Assembly: GCA_014529385.2 (NCBI GenBank) | Contig: CM043965.1 | Coordinates: 18,484,912 to 18,548,911, forward strand | From: Adiantum capillus-veneris | Lineage: Eukaryota; Streptophyta; Polypodiopsida; Polypodiales; Pteridaceae | DNA: 64,000 nucleotides | Direction of reading: 5' to 3' | In this document: positions 1 to 11,829 of the stretch, piece by piece | Numbering within the stretch: the stretch's first letter is position 1 | Layout of the letters: each line of letters opens with the position of its first letter | Notes under the pieces: model-generated | Databases searched by the model: none | Told to the model about the DNA's origin: nothing | The model's input: the letters and a program-made list of their open reading frames with translations, nothing else | Program-made: the position numbers and the translations under genes

Positions 1-1310
1 TAGCTCAAATCTACAGCTTTAAACAGAAACATGGTGAGTCTGTTAGGGATTGTGCAACTCAAATGAAGCAATACATTGCAAGATGCCCAGAGATGGAGAT
101 ACCTGCAGAATAATGAATTTTATATTTGTTTTTAGAGGGACTGCTAAAGAAAGGACTTCATGTTATACTCTATAGTAAAAAGCATACAACCCTAGAAGCG
201 TGTGTGTCTGATGCGATTGACCTAGGAGACAATTGCGAGATCTTCAATGAAGAAGATGTCCCTAAGGATGACCAAAGCGAGAAAACAACATCCACAAAAC
301 CAGCGCAAGTGGGAATGGCTGCTGCGGTACAACTCTCAGCCATAGAAGATATGCTAAAAAGGATGAACGACACATGAACAATATACAAAAAGCACCTATG
401 AGAGGACCAGGACACAGGATACCTCCAGAGGGACAACCAATTAGGCCACAAAAATGGTGTGAAATTGAGGGTAAATGGACCAACCATGAGACCCCCAAGT
501 GCTACTTCAGGCCAAAGTATGATGGGAATGTCTACTACGTACCCATGAGGCCCCGAGGACAACCCATGTACAGATTTTAGCCTAATATGGCCCAAGCTCA
601 AAGACCATCAATGGGTATGGAAAGACCTCAACTTGTGTTGGGACAATCACCTCCATATCCAGGACATAATGCAGTGCCTGTAAAGTACATGCACTCGAAA
701 GGAGTCATAGATGAACAAGCATTAGTGCGTGTTACACCCTATGCAGAGCCTAGTCCATCTACAATAATGGTAGAAGGATATTGGTATAGTCCACATCCAC
801 CACCAATGGAAGAAACCATGACTTATGCTCTACAAGAGCTCGCACCAATGTATTATGTAGCTAATCAAGGTGTTAGGCCTCCCATGGGAAGACCCATGAT
901 GAAGCCTAGAACAAGAAACTATCATAACTGTGGTGTCGATGACCATTAGAAGAACAAATGTCCAGAGACTAACGAAAACCTTAAACCAATTAAAGCCTAT
1001 TGCATACAATGTTGCAAAAGTGGAGGACACTTTCTGGAAGATTGTCCTAAGAATCCTTTGAATAAGGAAAAAACTATCGTAAATGTAGTCCAAGTGATGC
1101 CTAGTAGCTCATCAGAGAGTGAACCAATAATTCCAATCAAGGTAATCACTAGAGTCCAGGCAAAGAAAAAGAAACACAACTACTTTGATGATTCAGAGAA
1201 CACGAAAGTTTCTTCTCAAAGAATCAAAAGGAGTAGAACCAAAAGATATGAGATGAGAAAACAAAAACAACGGGTTGAAAATGAAGAGAAAGCACAAATG
1301 CTAGCCTAGG
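1..1310 (+). pseudogene. gypsy Gag remnant with two zinc knuckles
   Basis: The first 370 bases translate to a Retrotrans_gag-like segment (SVRDCATQMKQYIARCPEME, then FLEGLLKKGLHV) broken by two adjacent stops near 111-117. The segment 374-949 is Pro/Met/Arg-rich and ends in a damaged first zinc knuckle: the Cys expected first is Tyr (YHNCGVDDH) and a TAG follows the His. A second knuckle lies near 1000-1045 (CIQCCKSGGHFLEDC), with one residue more than the usual C-x2-C-x4-H-x4-C spacing. A Lys/Arg-rich stretch follows to about 1307. Gag would form the capsid of the retroelement particle. Confidence 0.8.
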
Positions 1311-1315
1311 ACAAG

Positions 1316-2203
1316 TTGAAAGAAACTGGTAGTGAATTCAAGGAAACAACCATGAAATGTGGAGGATCCATTTTGGTTGATAAAATTTTTGAGCCTATTA
1401 ATGCTACCTTGGAAGCCTACCAAGCAGGACTTAAAGCAAGCCAAAACATGGAAAAAAGATGGAAAAACTATCCATCTCCAGACATGGAAGCAACAAAGCT
1501 GGAGGCTTATCAAAATTTGGTAAGAATCACGCAAGAAATGCTGGATAAACAAAAACCCAAACTTGAAAGTATTGCAAAACCTGAAGAGCTTACGGTAGAA
1601 GAAATAAAAGCAAAATTCGATGTGGTGGTAGAAACCCACCTTGAAACAAATGAACCAGAGCTTATGGTGACGGACAACAAAGATGCCTTAGACGTAATTC
1701 CATTCGTAGAGGAAGACTGGCCTGGAAATTTATGGGAAAAGGTGAGAGAGATCAATGATGGGAGCCTAACTTTAAAGTCAGCTCATACAGAGGAAGTCTT
1801 GTTGGATAACCTACAATCTGATATGAACATGGATTTACAATCCTTGTACGGGGATTGCGGATCGGAAGCTTTAGGAATATCTAAACCATTGACATTAAAA
1901 ACATTACCTTCTTACTTGGGAGATAATGAAGATGAATCCATCGTGTGCAAAGCCACTCAAGTAAAAAGAGCCAAACAGACCCTAGAAGTAGACAACATTC
2001 ATTCAATCATGTCTACACCCATACAATGCACTCTTACTTTGGGAGAATTGTTGAAACTCAGACCATACTTGTGGAACGATCTACAGAAAACCCTAGAGAA
2101 GGTGGGGATAACGGGATTAATCTCTAAGAATTTGGGAAAATTGAAAAATGAAATGGAAAACAAAGAGATTCGATCAGTTCTTATAAACAAGGTCGGATTA
2201 TGA
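1316..2203 (+). pseudogene. gypsy Gag-Pol spacer ORF, 295 aa, open
   Basis: This open stretch lies between the zinc knuckles and the protease. It is rich in Lys and Glu and predicted helical (GLKASQNMEKRWKNY; EAYQNLVRITQEMLDKQ). It shows no catalytic motif that I recognise. Its position suggests a Gag C-terminal or Gag-protease linker region. It is open for 295 codons while its neighbours are broken, which may be chance. The upstream boundary is a TAG at 1307-1309, so it is probably one polyprotein interrupted by that stop. Confidence 0.55.
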
Positions 2204-2816
2204 AGGGGAAGAAGGAAACACCACCCTCCCAGTGAAATATAATGACATTGAAACCATGGCAATACTAGATAGTGGAGATGGCATAGCCATAGCCACTAAA
2301 GCAGCATGGGAATCCTGGGGACAACCAACCATTAGACAAACGTGAATGAAATTGCAGTTGGCTGACGGACACATTGAGAGACCATTAGGGCTACTTGAAA
2401 AAGTGATAGTCAATTCCTGTGGAATTGAATATCAACACACTTTTGCCATAGTAGACTTTGGGAAAAAACTCAACTATGAAATCATATTGGGAAGACCTTT
2501 CATGCGACAGGTACAACTTATCCAAGATTGGGGAAACAACTATCTGTACTTGAAGCAGGTGGGATCTATAACAAGAGTCAATCTAAAAGATCACACTTAT
2601 AGATACGTCTTAAAAACACCCATCCAAGAGTTTAATTCAGTCTCTTCGGCTGAAACTAAACTTCCATCTTGGTTAAAAAAAGACACTCCTATTTGGATGT
2701 GTGGAGCTTCAGAAAATGGAAGCTTAAGACAAGAGGAATGTATCCTAGAAAGGGACTGTACAGACAAAGCCTACATACCTGAACCTTTTCTAGAGTATTT
2801 ATTTGAACCATTTTAG
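2204..2816 (+). pseudogene. gypsy aspartic protease (retropepsin) remnant
   Basis: The catalytic triad appears as AILDSGDGIAIATKAAW at about 2253-2300, a D-S-G form of the usual D-T/S-G. A TGA at about 2343 follows. The fold then continues with the flap and C-terminal part, including IILGRPFMRQVQLIQDWG, the hydrophobic-hydrophobic-G motif characteristic of gypsy retropepsins. The rest of this ORF, up to the stop at 2814, is linker. The enzyme would cleave the polyprotein. The D-S-G and ILGRPF motifs are seen directly; the assignment rests on them. Confidence 0.8.
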
Positions 2817-3560
2817 TGGACTCAAATTTTAGAAACAATGGATGTATGTGTTAATACATCTATGCCTACTCAATTTTGCAATGAGGATAGCTACGACATA
2901 ATTCCCATCCAAATGATGTCAGTCCTCAACATTGAAAACAAAGATGAGGAACACAAGGATTGGATGAAAGCTCAACAAATCTTTTCTGACCTCTATTACG
3001 ATCAGTTGATGGGCTAGATGAACACTCAGCTACCTCAAAAGATTTGGGGTCAGAAAAAGAGCATACAAGAGCTCAGTTACTCTTATGGGGAGGGAAGGAA
3101 AAGTTTTTTGACTTTCCAAACTAGAAATCAAGAAGACAAAAATGGTATAGATGAAAGAGAGACACCAATATCATGAAAACTCGACCTATGCCATCAGTCT
3201 CCAGTAAAACACAATTCCTGATGCAAATAGATGCTAATAATTGTGCAAGGACAAAATAACTGGCAGATATCCTCAAACAAAAATTCAAAAATGTCTCAGA
3301 CATCGAGAAAAACAACGAAGGATACTCAAGAAAAATCACAGAATAAGAAACCACTCATGACCAGAGTCGAGCGGAAAAAGAAATATCAAGAGTTGAAAAA
3401 AGCTCTAAAGGAGATATACACAACCGAAATGGAAACCACGGAAGAGGATGGTAAGGATGTAATGCATGTTCCATCCCATTACAAAAAGTATACTCTCCAA
3501 GATTGGAAAATCATAATTGAACAACCTGTTAGGGAACTATGAAAACAAGGTGAATATTAC
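2817..3560 (+). pseudogene. gypsy protease-RT linker remnant
   Basis: Coding continues in broken form (MDVCVNTSMPTQFCNEDSYD near 2838; a Lys/Glu-rich helical segment at 3231-3540). There are stops near 3016 and 3174 and at the end of the 3231-3540 open stretch. I see no named domain. The segment simply connects protease to reverse transcriptase in the same element. Confidence 0.55.
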
Positions 3561-5095
3561 GAAGGGCCTGAAAACGCTAAAAGGGTAGATCTGGTTGAAC
3601 CAGGAGAAGAGGCTAGACCTGCTTACATTGTGAATGACCGAACAACAGAAGTAGAAAAGCTTTTGCTGAGCTTGTTAAAGGAATATCGGGATATCTTTGC
3701 TTGGTCTTATAAGGATCTCAAGGGTGTTGATCCAGAAATCTGTCAACATACTATACGCATGAGAGATGATGCGAAACCAAGTAGATAGAGACCATACACT
3801 TATAACAAAACATTTTCCAGGAAGATCAAAGAAGATATTGAAAAACTAAAGGAAGTTGAATTCATTTACGAAATTGAACACACAGATTGGGTGTCTCCAA
3901 TTGTGGTAGTACCTAAGAAGAGTGGAAAATTATGAGTGTGTGTTAATCTCAAAAGGATGAATGTAGCTACCATTAGAGACAACTTTTCTCTTCCGATAAC
4001 TGAGCATGTTTTAGAACGAGTGGCAGGAAAAGAATCTTACAGCTTCCTAGACGGCTTTTCATGATACAATCAACTTTTGGTTGACCCAAATGATCAGCAT
4101 AAAACTGCTTTTGCAATAGAATGGGGTATATTTGCCTATCGGGTTATGCCGTTTGCTATAACTAATACTCCAGCCACATTTTAGAGGTTGATGAGCCATG
4201 TTTTCAAAGAGTATCTTCGGAAATTCTTAGAAGTATACATGGATGATCTATGCGTACATTCATCAATTCGGGCTGATCATTTGAACACCTCAAAAAGGTA
4301 TTCGAGAAATGTAGACTTTATAGGATTTTCTTAAATCCTGAAAAGTGCACATTCATGGGAAGACAAGGAAAAATTCTTGGACATGTAGTGTCTAAAAATG
4401 ACATACCTACTGATATTGAGAAGATTCATGTCATTTCCGATTTGCCTAGACCAACAACAGTCAAGGGGGTACAAGCCTTCAAGGGACATTGTGGATATTA
4501 CCGACGGATCATCTACATGTATGCTATAATTGCAAAACCCATGTATAGCTTGATTATGCACTTTGAATGGACCGAAGCATGTGAATAATCCTTCATGAAG
4601 CTTAAGAAAGCTCTCACCTCAGCTCTAATATTGAAAGCACCAGATTGGGATAAGGTATTCCACGTACATGTAGATGCTTCAAACTTTGCTATTGGTTGTA
4701 TACTAGCCCAACCAGGTGATGCGAAAATTGACTTTCCTATTTCTTATGCTAACCGACAATTGAACATGGCAGAAAATAATTACACCACCACCGAAAGACA
4801 AGGACTAGGAATAGTCTATGCCATTAAAAACTATAGACATTACCTATTAGCTAACAAGTTTGTGTTCATTGTGGACCACCATTCTTTGTTATATTTGGTG
4901 AGCAAGCCATGCAGCACAGGGAGAATAGTGAGATGGTTCATCATTCTTCTCGAATTTGATTTCATTGTGGTTGTAAAAAAAGGCACTACACATCAACGAG
5001 CAGATCATTTGTCAAGGATTGTTTCGTGGGAATTACCTAAAGGGGTAGATGATGATTTACCAAATCCTATTTGTTCTCTGTGGAAATGATGCCTA
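3561..5095 (+). pseudogene. gypsy reverse transcriptase and RNase H remnant
   Basis: Reverse transcriptase motifs are readable in order: an RT entry segment (LLKEYRDIFAWSYKDLKGVD), WVSPIVVVPKKSGKL, SFLDGFS-stop-YNQL, FAYRVMPFAITNTPATF and the catalytic YMDD (FLEVYMDDLCVHSS near 4225-4265). The connection region (ILGHVVSKNDI) follows. RNase H at 4595-5089 has VHVDASNFAIGCILAQP, NNYTTTERQGLGIVYAI and HHSLLYL. There are several TAG/TGA stops and one frameshift near 4270. The protein would copy element RNA to DNA; this copy cannot. Confidence 0.9.
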
Positions 5096-5256
5096 GATGG
5101 TCGGAAAACATTGTGTCATTGATGACAATAGCTCAAGTGGATTCACAAGTACCACTTCCTATCACAACTAATTTAATATCATGCTACCCTCTCACATTTT
5201 TTTCCTTTTTAATTCCATATCTATCAACAAATAATCCCTTCAATACTTTATTAATA

Positions 5257-5285
5257 CTAGTAAAACGGCGCCGCCTTCGGCGGCG
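5257..5285 (-). other. Helitron-like 3' terminus: hairpin plus CTAG
   Basis: On the plus strand CTAG occupies 5257-5260. The perfect 7-bp palindrome CGCCGCC-TTC-GGCGGCG lies at 5269-5285. On the minus strand this reads hairpin, 8 nt, CTAG, then host T, which is the canonical Helitron terminator layout. Confidence 0.55.
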
Positions 5286-5351
5286 GCATGGCCACTCCTA
5301 TCCTCAAGCTTGTCACTCTTGACAAATTTCAGAAAAGAAGATCAAGAAAAT

Positions 5352-6844
<1,493 letters not shown>

Positions 6845-6908
<64 letters not shown>
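6845..6908 (+). repeat. (CT)n microsatellite
   Basis: A 64-bp uninterrupted CT run. Confidence 0.97.
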
Positions 6909-6910
<2 letters not shown>

Positions 6911-7050
6911 GTCATGAAACTGAAATTGAAACTAGCGTGGTATTAAGCTGAGACGCATTTTTTATGAAACCAAGGACTCTAGGAAATTGAAAACGGCACG
7001 GTATTAAGCTGAGACGTATTTTTTCACGAAACCAAGGACTCCAGACACGA
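6909..7050 (+). repeat. Short imperfect tandem duplication
   Basis: The unit GGTATTAAGCTGAGACG...TTTTT...GAAACCAAGGACTC occurs at about 6940-6976 and again at about 7000-7042. The phrase 'gaaaccaaggactc' is conserved in both. Confidence 0.75.
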
Positions 7051-7154
7051 CACGGTAAATGGGACTGACGCCGGAGAGAGACTTGGAGAGTGTATGACGC
7101 GACAGAGAGAGAGAGAGAGAGGGGCTGAGAGCCGTGCATAGTAGTCCTGGCTTC

Positions 7155-7195
<41 letters not shown>

Positions 7196-7299
7196 TGCAC
7201 GTGCGCTCTGCAGATTCTCTCATGCTTGCACTCTCTGTTTTGCTCAATGCACACTAGCCAGATGAATCTCTTCCCTGGGAAAGGGGGCCGAGATCCCTT

Positions 7300-7320
7300 C
7301 CCCCATTATAATTGTATAGA
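7300..7320 (-). other. Second Helitron-like 5' terminus
   Basis: On the minus strand the sequence starts at 7320 as TCTATACAATTATAATGGGG, preceded by A. It resembles the proposed terminus at 9851 (TCTATACTAAGTATAAAAGG). This suggests a related Helitron end nested or abutted here, possibly sharing the 3' end at 5257. Confidence 0.35.
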
Positions 7321-7860
7321 TATATAAAAAAATCTTACTATATGTAGCATAAAAACATTAAAATTTAACCAATTTATCGCTTACATGAGATTTACCTCTA
7401 AATTTTAAGTTTGAAGGTGAGAAAACCTTGGATCGAAAACTCACATGACGAATACACGGCTTCCTGGCCCCTATGCAATTGAAGTTGGGCAACATGATAA
7501 TGAGGCATGGGTGTTGAATGTGCACGCCATCGACACCCACAGCACTGTTGATCCCCTTGGATGCTTAGAGTGTTGCTGGGAAATTTACAATGAAATATAA
7601 AAAAATGTTACTATGTGTAGCATAAAAACCTTCAAATTTTGCCAATTTATCTCTAAAAGATTTCGAGCATTGGTGGCGACTCAGCTCGCTCCCTGCCTCA
7701 AAGGTTAGAGGAGAATCAAGAGACATGAGGGGCTTGAAAAAAACCTAGGTTTAGTGTAATCCCACATGCATGTGCATGATTTACCTCTAAATTTTAAATT
7801 TGAAGATGGGAAACCTAAAATAAAATGTTTTACTATAGCCAACCTTCAAATTCGCCTCTA
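7321..7860. repeat. Dispersed short repeats, non-coding
   Basis: The phrase 'tataaaaaaat(c/g)ttactat(a/g)tgtagcataaaaac' is found at 7323-7357 and 7596-7630. The phrase 'tttacctctaaattttaa(g/a)tttgaag' occurs near 7390 and 7780. No gene is supported. Confidence 0.6.
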
Positions 7861-8007
7861 AATTTGTTTTCAAATGCATGCAACAGAAAAAAGAATCCAG
7901 TACTCGACGTGGCGACTCATCGCTCGTTCTTCATCTGTTGCAACTTGCCAGAACCTCCAGAGGAGCAATGTCAACACTGATTGGGAAAGCAGAGGATCAA
8001 GAGACAG

Positions 8008-8008
<1 letters not shown>

Positions 8009-8048
<40 letters not shown>
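8009..8048 (+). repeat. (GA)n microsatellite
   Basis: Uninterrupted GA run of about 40 bp. A matching run lies at 8131-8169, and another at 8512-8554 inside the tandem duplication. Confidence 0.95.
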
Positions 8049-8049
<1 letters not shown>

Positions 8050-8129
8050 CTACTGTGACCTCTGGCTATACAGGTTGATCCTCGTGTTTGCTCGCTCTTT
8101 CTCTCTCGCAACCTGCAGTCACGACTCGT

Positions 8130-8170
<41 letters not shown>

Positions 8171-8507
8171 AGCTGATGCTACCGCATTGCTTCACCTGCT
8201 ATGGCCGTGTTACATCATCTGATGCGATCGTGTTGCATCACGACGTTGATCACATTGACAACAAAAGCGGTCGCGTTGCATTGACGACCTCTTGCAGCAT
8301 TGCCATTCTTGCAGACGTGCAATAGCAGGCCAAGTTGCACGTGCGCAGCAGCTAGCTCGGCCCTTCTTCCAAGCCTTGATAGACTTCCCTTTGAACTCGC
8401 GAGCAACAGAAAAACAAATCGAGGAGGGGCTACTGCGACCTCTGGCTATACAGGCTGATCCCCGTGTTTGCTCGCTCTTTCTCTCTCGCAACTTGCAGTC
8501 ACGACTC

Positions 8508-8557
<50 letters not shown>

Positions 8558-8809
8558 CTGATGCTACCGCATTGCTTCACCTGCTACGGCCGTGTTACAT
8601 CATCTGCTGCAATCGTGTTGCATCACGACGTTGATCACATTGACAACAAAAGCGGTCGCGTTGCATTGACGACCTCTTGCATCATTGCCATTCTTGCAGA
8701 TGCGCAATAGCAAGCCTAGTTGCACGTGCGCAACAGCTAGCTCGGCCCTTCTTGCAGGCCTTGATAGACTTCCCTTTCAACTCGAGAGTACGACGTGCGA
8801 GTCGTGGCC
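8048..8809 (+). repeat. 380-bp tandem duplication
   Basis: The sequence from GGCTACTGTGACCTCTGGC (8048) recurs from 8428 with a few substitutions, giving a period of 380 bp. Each copy contains a (GA)n run, TGATGCTACCGCATTGCTTC and GCTAGCTCGGCCCTTCTT. The GA run differs slightly in length between copies. Confidence 0.9.
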
Positions 8810-9160
8810 CAGCTCCTTGAATCCACAGCCATGGTACTTGGTGCTGCCCAAGGCATACTATTGTCCTATGTCGTGCTCTACGTTTTCTACGACTACTTCA
8901 CCAACCTCGGCATCGGTGCGGCTTTCATCTTTGTGTCCTCGTTCATCATCGCACTCCCCAAAATCTTTCATAAGCGTGTTGCGCTTGCACACGGTACTGC
9001 CATCGTCTGCATCACTGCCTTAGCTCCAACACCCCCACATGGATTTCATGTTTCCCATCAAACTTTTCTCCACTACCATCATGGTCGCAGCATGCTCGGA
9101 ATCCTCCTTCCCATGCCTAGAGAGGCCCGCTATCAGGTATTCTTTATATGTCATGGGACT
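8795..9160 (+). pseudogene. Membrane-protein gene fragment, possibly FUSC-like transporter
   Basis: A hydrophobic reading frame at 8795-9140 gives two to three likely membrane segments (VLGAAQGILLSYVVLYVFY; IGAAFIFVSSFIIALPKI). It is followed by KRVALAHGTAIVCI and then GILLPMPREARYQ just before a plausible splice donor (CAG|GTATTC). This order recalls plant FUSC-type putative anion/aromatic-acid efflux proteins, where a Pro-Glu/Lys, Lys-Arg-Ile-Ala-Leu block precedes an LLPFPR-like motif. I rank that identity as tentative. It lies within the proposed Helitron, a class known to carry gene fragments. Confidence 0.4.
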
Positions 9161-9414
9161 TATGCAACAGACAGTTTGTCCCCCACCTCCCCTTCTAGCA
9201 CCTTCTAGCTCTGCTTATGTGCAGGCCCAGCCACATACCAACTTATCAGAGCTTAAGCGCCGCATCTCACACACGTTATGCACACGCTCTATTTCTCTCT
9301 CTCGCACCCTCAGCTTGCAACAACTGCCTCTATCTCTCTCTCTTGGGATAGTTTTCTACGGCGTGAAAACTCTCTTCTTCTTCTTCTTCTTCTTCTCTCC
9401 CGCAGCGTCCTGAT

Positions 9415-9534
<120 letters not shown>

Positions 9535-9851
9535 GATGTAGGCTGCAGATGTTGGTTCTGATCTCTCTGGCGCATGTAAGGCTTGAAGAATTGTGCACGT
9601 CTCTCTGTTTCATGGGATGTAGGCTGCAGATGTAAGTTCTCTCTCTAGCGTGCGGGAGGCTTGAAGAACTGCGCATGCGAAATAAATTTTGAAGGCCAAC
9701 TATGTAGGTGAAATAAATTTTGAAGCTCGCCTGTCGATTCACCTCTCCGTCCCCCAGATAAAATGTCTCTCACTAACTTGCCGGATGCACCTAAGAGCGC
9801 CATGTGTCAAGGGGGGGGCTGGAATCCCTCCCCTTTTATACTTAGTATAGA

Positions 9852-10917
9852 TTTCCCATGCTAATAAGTACTCCAATAATGTGTGTATCCCAAAGGCACT
9901 TTTTTTCCACTGGGTTTTTCCCCTTTGGTCATCCAGGTATTAGACCCTAATTTAGACCCTCTTCATTCTACTTTCCTTATACATACTTTTCATAAATAAA
10001 CATCAGTCTCATCATTATACTATTACCGCTGCCAAATGTTGGGGGTCCCATCATTGAAATAGCTCTAATGACCAACAAAATTACCAATCCAGAGGGATGA
10101 GCTATCCTGCTAGGGCATGGAGACACACACGGTTAGCGAGCTAATTGTGGCAACACAAATGGTTAACTCTACAAGGTGAGCTTCTCGGTCTATGGAGGAG
10201 CTAAGCCACAATGAAGGGCAATCTCCATATCCACTTCTCTTCACCTCTAATCAACCCAATCACACATACTACGATTGCAAGATGCACACAACACTAATCC
10301 TATCCTGCAACACACTAACTGCAAGAACACACACATAGATCTATCGAGAACCACACTCCCATCAAACCTAAATGCACACACAAGCAAAAGAGGGAAATCA
10401 CACAAGATTAGAGAGGGATTAATCACTAATTAGTTAAGATCTTATTAATCTAAGCATCATAGGCAATCATAAGAAGTAAAAGAGAGGCATAGTGAGAGAG
10501 AATGAATCATTGATTAGTGTTAATTAAGTCTCATGAGCAAGGAGGAGCTCAAGGACTCCATAGCCACCCACCTCAAGAGCTCTCACCAAACAGTGCTCTC
10601 AACAAATTACTTGAGAACCCTAATTTCTTGTACACACTGCCTTATATACCTAGGTTAAAAATATACAATATCCGGGCGCCCAAGGCCTTTAGGGATCACC
10701 ACTTACTAAATCTGCAACCTAGGCATAGTAAGTGACCTATTCTTTACAACTTGGAGCTCCCATTGAGCCCGTAACACATTAAAATATTACAATGGCTTGA
10801 AATAAATCGGGAATTTACAATACGTGACCATTTTTGGAAAACGTGGAAAATGTGTAACTCCAATCTTTACCTCTTCTTCCTGTTGATCTTCGATGTGCAT
10901 CCGTACACCTTCGATCT
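9852..10917. other. Unannotated non-coding stretch
   Basis: About 1 kb with no long open frame and no recognisable domain or RNA. It is AT-biased with short purine patches. It may be old LTR or intergenic sequence; I see nothing decisive. Confidence 0.5.
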
Positions 10918-11299
10918 TTAGCAGCTTCTATTAACTGATCTTGACTCAGTTAATACTTTGCTTTTTTCCTTTTCTATCTTTTTCGCTCGAGTCAGATGAG
11001 CTACAACAATTGTCAGAAGAAGAAGAAGAAGAACTGGGTACTGCTTCAAATCAAACACGCTTCTTCTTCTTTCTTGCCTTTTCAAAAGTAGATTGATATC
11101 CCAAATAACCCATGAAGTCGATGCCTTTTTTCTGCTTTTTGTCATGATTTTTCACTTTGTTCTGTACGTCAAAAAGCTGAGCAATTCGTGCATCAACCAC
11201 CTCTTCTAATTCTTTCTCTGTATACCACTTGGGAGTAGGAGGTTTCTTGAGAGCAGGTTTTCGGGGTGGTTTTGTGGTCTTTTGCCACTGCGTGTGCAC
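10918..11299 (-). pseudogene. Lys/Ser-rich protein fragment, unidentified
   Basis: A minus-strand frame starting near 11299 encodes a basic, Pro-rich N-terminus (KPPRKPALKKPPTPKWYTEK), a helical stretch (LEEVVDARIAQLFDVQNKVK) and a GYLGYQSTFEKARKKKKR tail. After one TGA the same frame continues as a Ser-Asp-rich stretch (SSSSSSDNCCSSDSS) and then KDRKGKKQSIN. The composition resembles a disordered nuclear-protein or Gag-like linker. I do not recognise a family. The single stop and absence of a domain suggest a remnant. Confidence 0.3.
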
Positions 11300-11541
11300 T
11301 TCCTTGAAAGAAGTCTAGCTTATATATTTTGCCAATTTGGGTCCTTTGCAAAATTAAGCATCATGTTTGTTGCATCATAGGCCATACACCATATGGCAGA
11401 GGTTGAGAATCTCTCCCTCCCCAGCCAAGCGGCTCTGCACATGATGTGGGACTTCGTCTTCCCCCTTAGCAGGCGGCTCTTCACGCCCTCAAAGAGAGGA
11501 GCATGCAAAAAGCTCCACTCCCTCTTGCCCAAAATAGACCA

Positions 11542-11555
11542 TGCTCTAATACCAA
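11542..11555 (-). other. Primer binding site, initiator-Met tRNA type
   Basis: The minus strand reads TGGTATTAGAGC immediately after the LTR end with one spacer base. The consensus for initiator-Met tRNA priming is TGGTATCAGAGC, so this copy carries one mismatch. The copy at 57555-57566 is perfect. Confidence 0.75.
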
Positions 11556-11752
11556 TGTAAGATAGGGGTGACTAGAGCCTGAGAGTCCACCACCCAACCA
11601 CCCTTTATATAGGCATGCCCCTGGCCCTTTGCCCTAGTTGGACTCCCCGTTCCACACAGCCTAGCCCGGCCCTGCCTTGTCTAGTCCGGCCTTGCCGGTG
11701 TCCTGACAGACAGGGCAGCTTCATGAGAATTTCACACACCTACTCCATTACA
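11556..11752 (-). repeat. Orphan LTR (gypsy-type 5' LTR), copy 1
   Basis: On the plus strand it starts TGTAAGATAGGGG and ends CTCCATTACA, so the termini are TG...CA with 5-bp inverted ends (TGTAA/TTACA). It is 197 bp, 20 bp longer than copy 2 at 57568-57744 because of a GCC-rich duplication near 11660-11685. About 178 bp of leader remains on its internal side; the rest of the element is absent. Confidence 0.75.
11602..11611 (-). promoter_or_regulatory. TATA box in LTR
   Basis: The minus strand reads TATATAAAGG, a strong plant TATA box, inside the LTR upstream of the primer binding site. It is conserved at 57614-57623. Confidence 0.6.
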
Positions 11753-11829
11753 GACAAGCCGTGTTGTGAACGACACAATTGGAGAAACTGGTCTTCCAAA
11801 GGTGCCAGAGTGTTTGTAGACCGGGTTAC

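Larger units (their letters stand above)
1..5163 (+). mobile_element. Ty3/gypsy LTR retrotransposon, degenerate, truncated at both ends
   Basis: The order gag, zinc knuckle, aspartic protease, reverse transcriptase, RNase H is readable on the plus strand. This pol order fits Ty3/gypsy, where the integrase follows RNase H. The window begins inside gag, so the 5' LTR is not visible. Homology fades after about 5160, before any integrase, and the flank becomes AT-rich and then meets a Helitron-like terminus at 5257. Many in-frame TAG and TGA codons interrupt all domains, so the copy is dead. Confidence 0.9.

Noticed and set aside
7081-7192. GA and CT runs facing each other as a hairpin-based regulatory element
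   Set aside because: (GA)n and (CT)n pair trivially and are found everywhere in this window; no further support.
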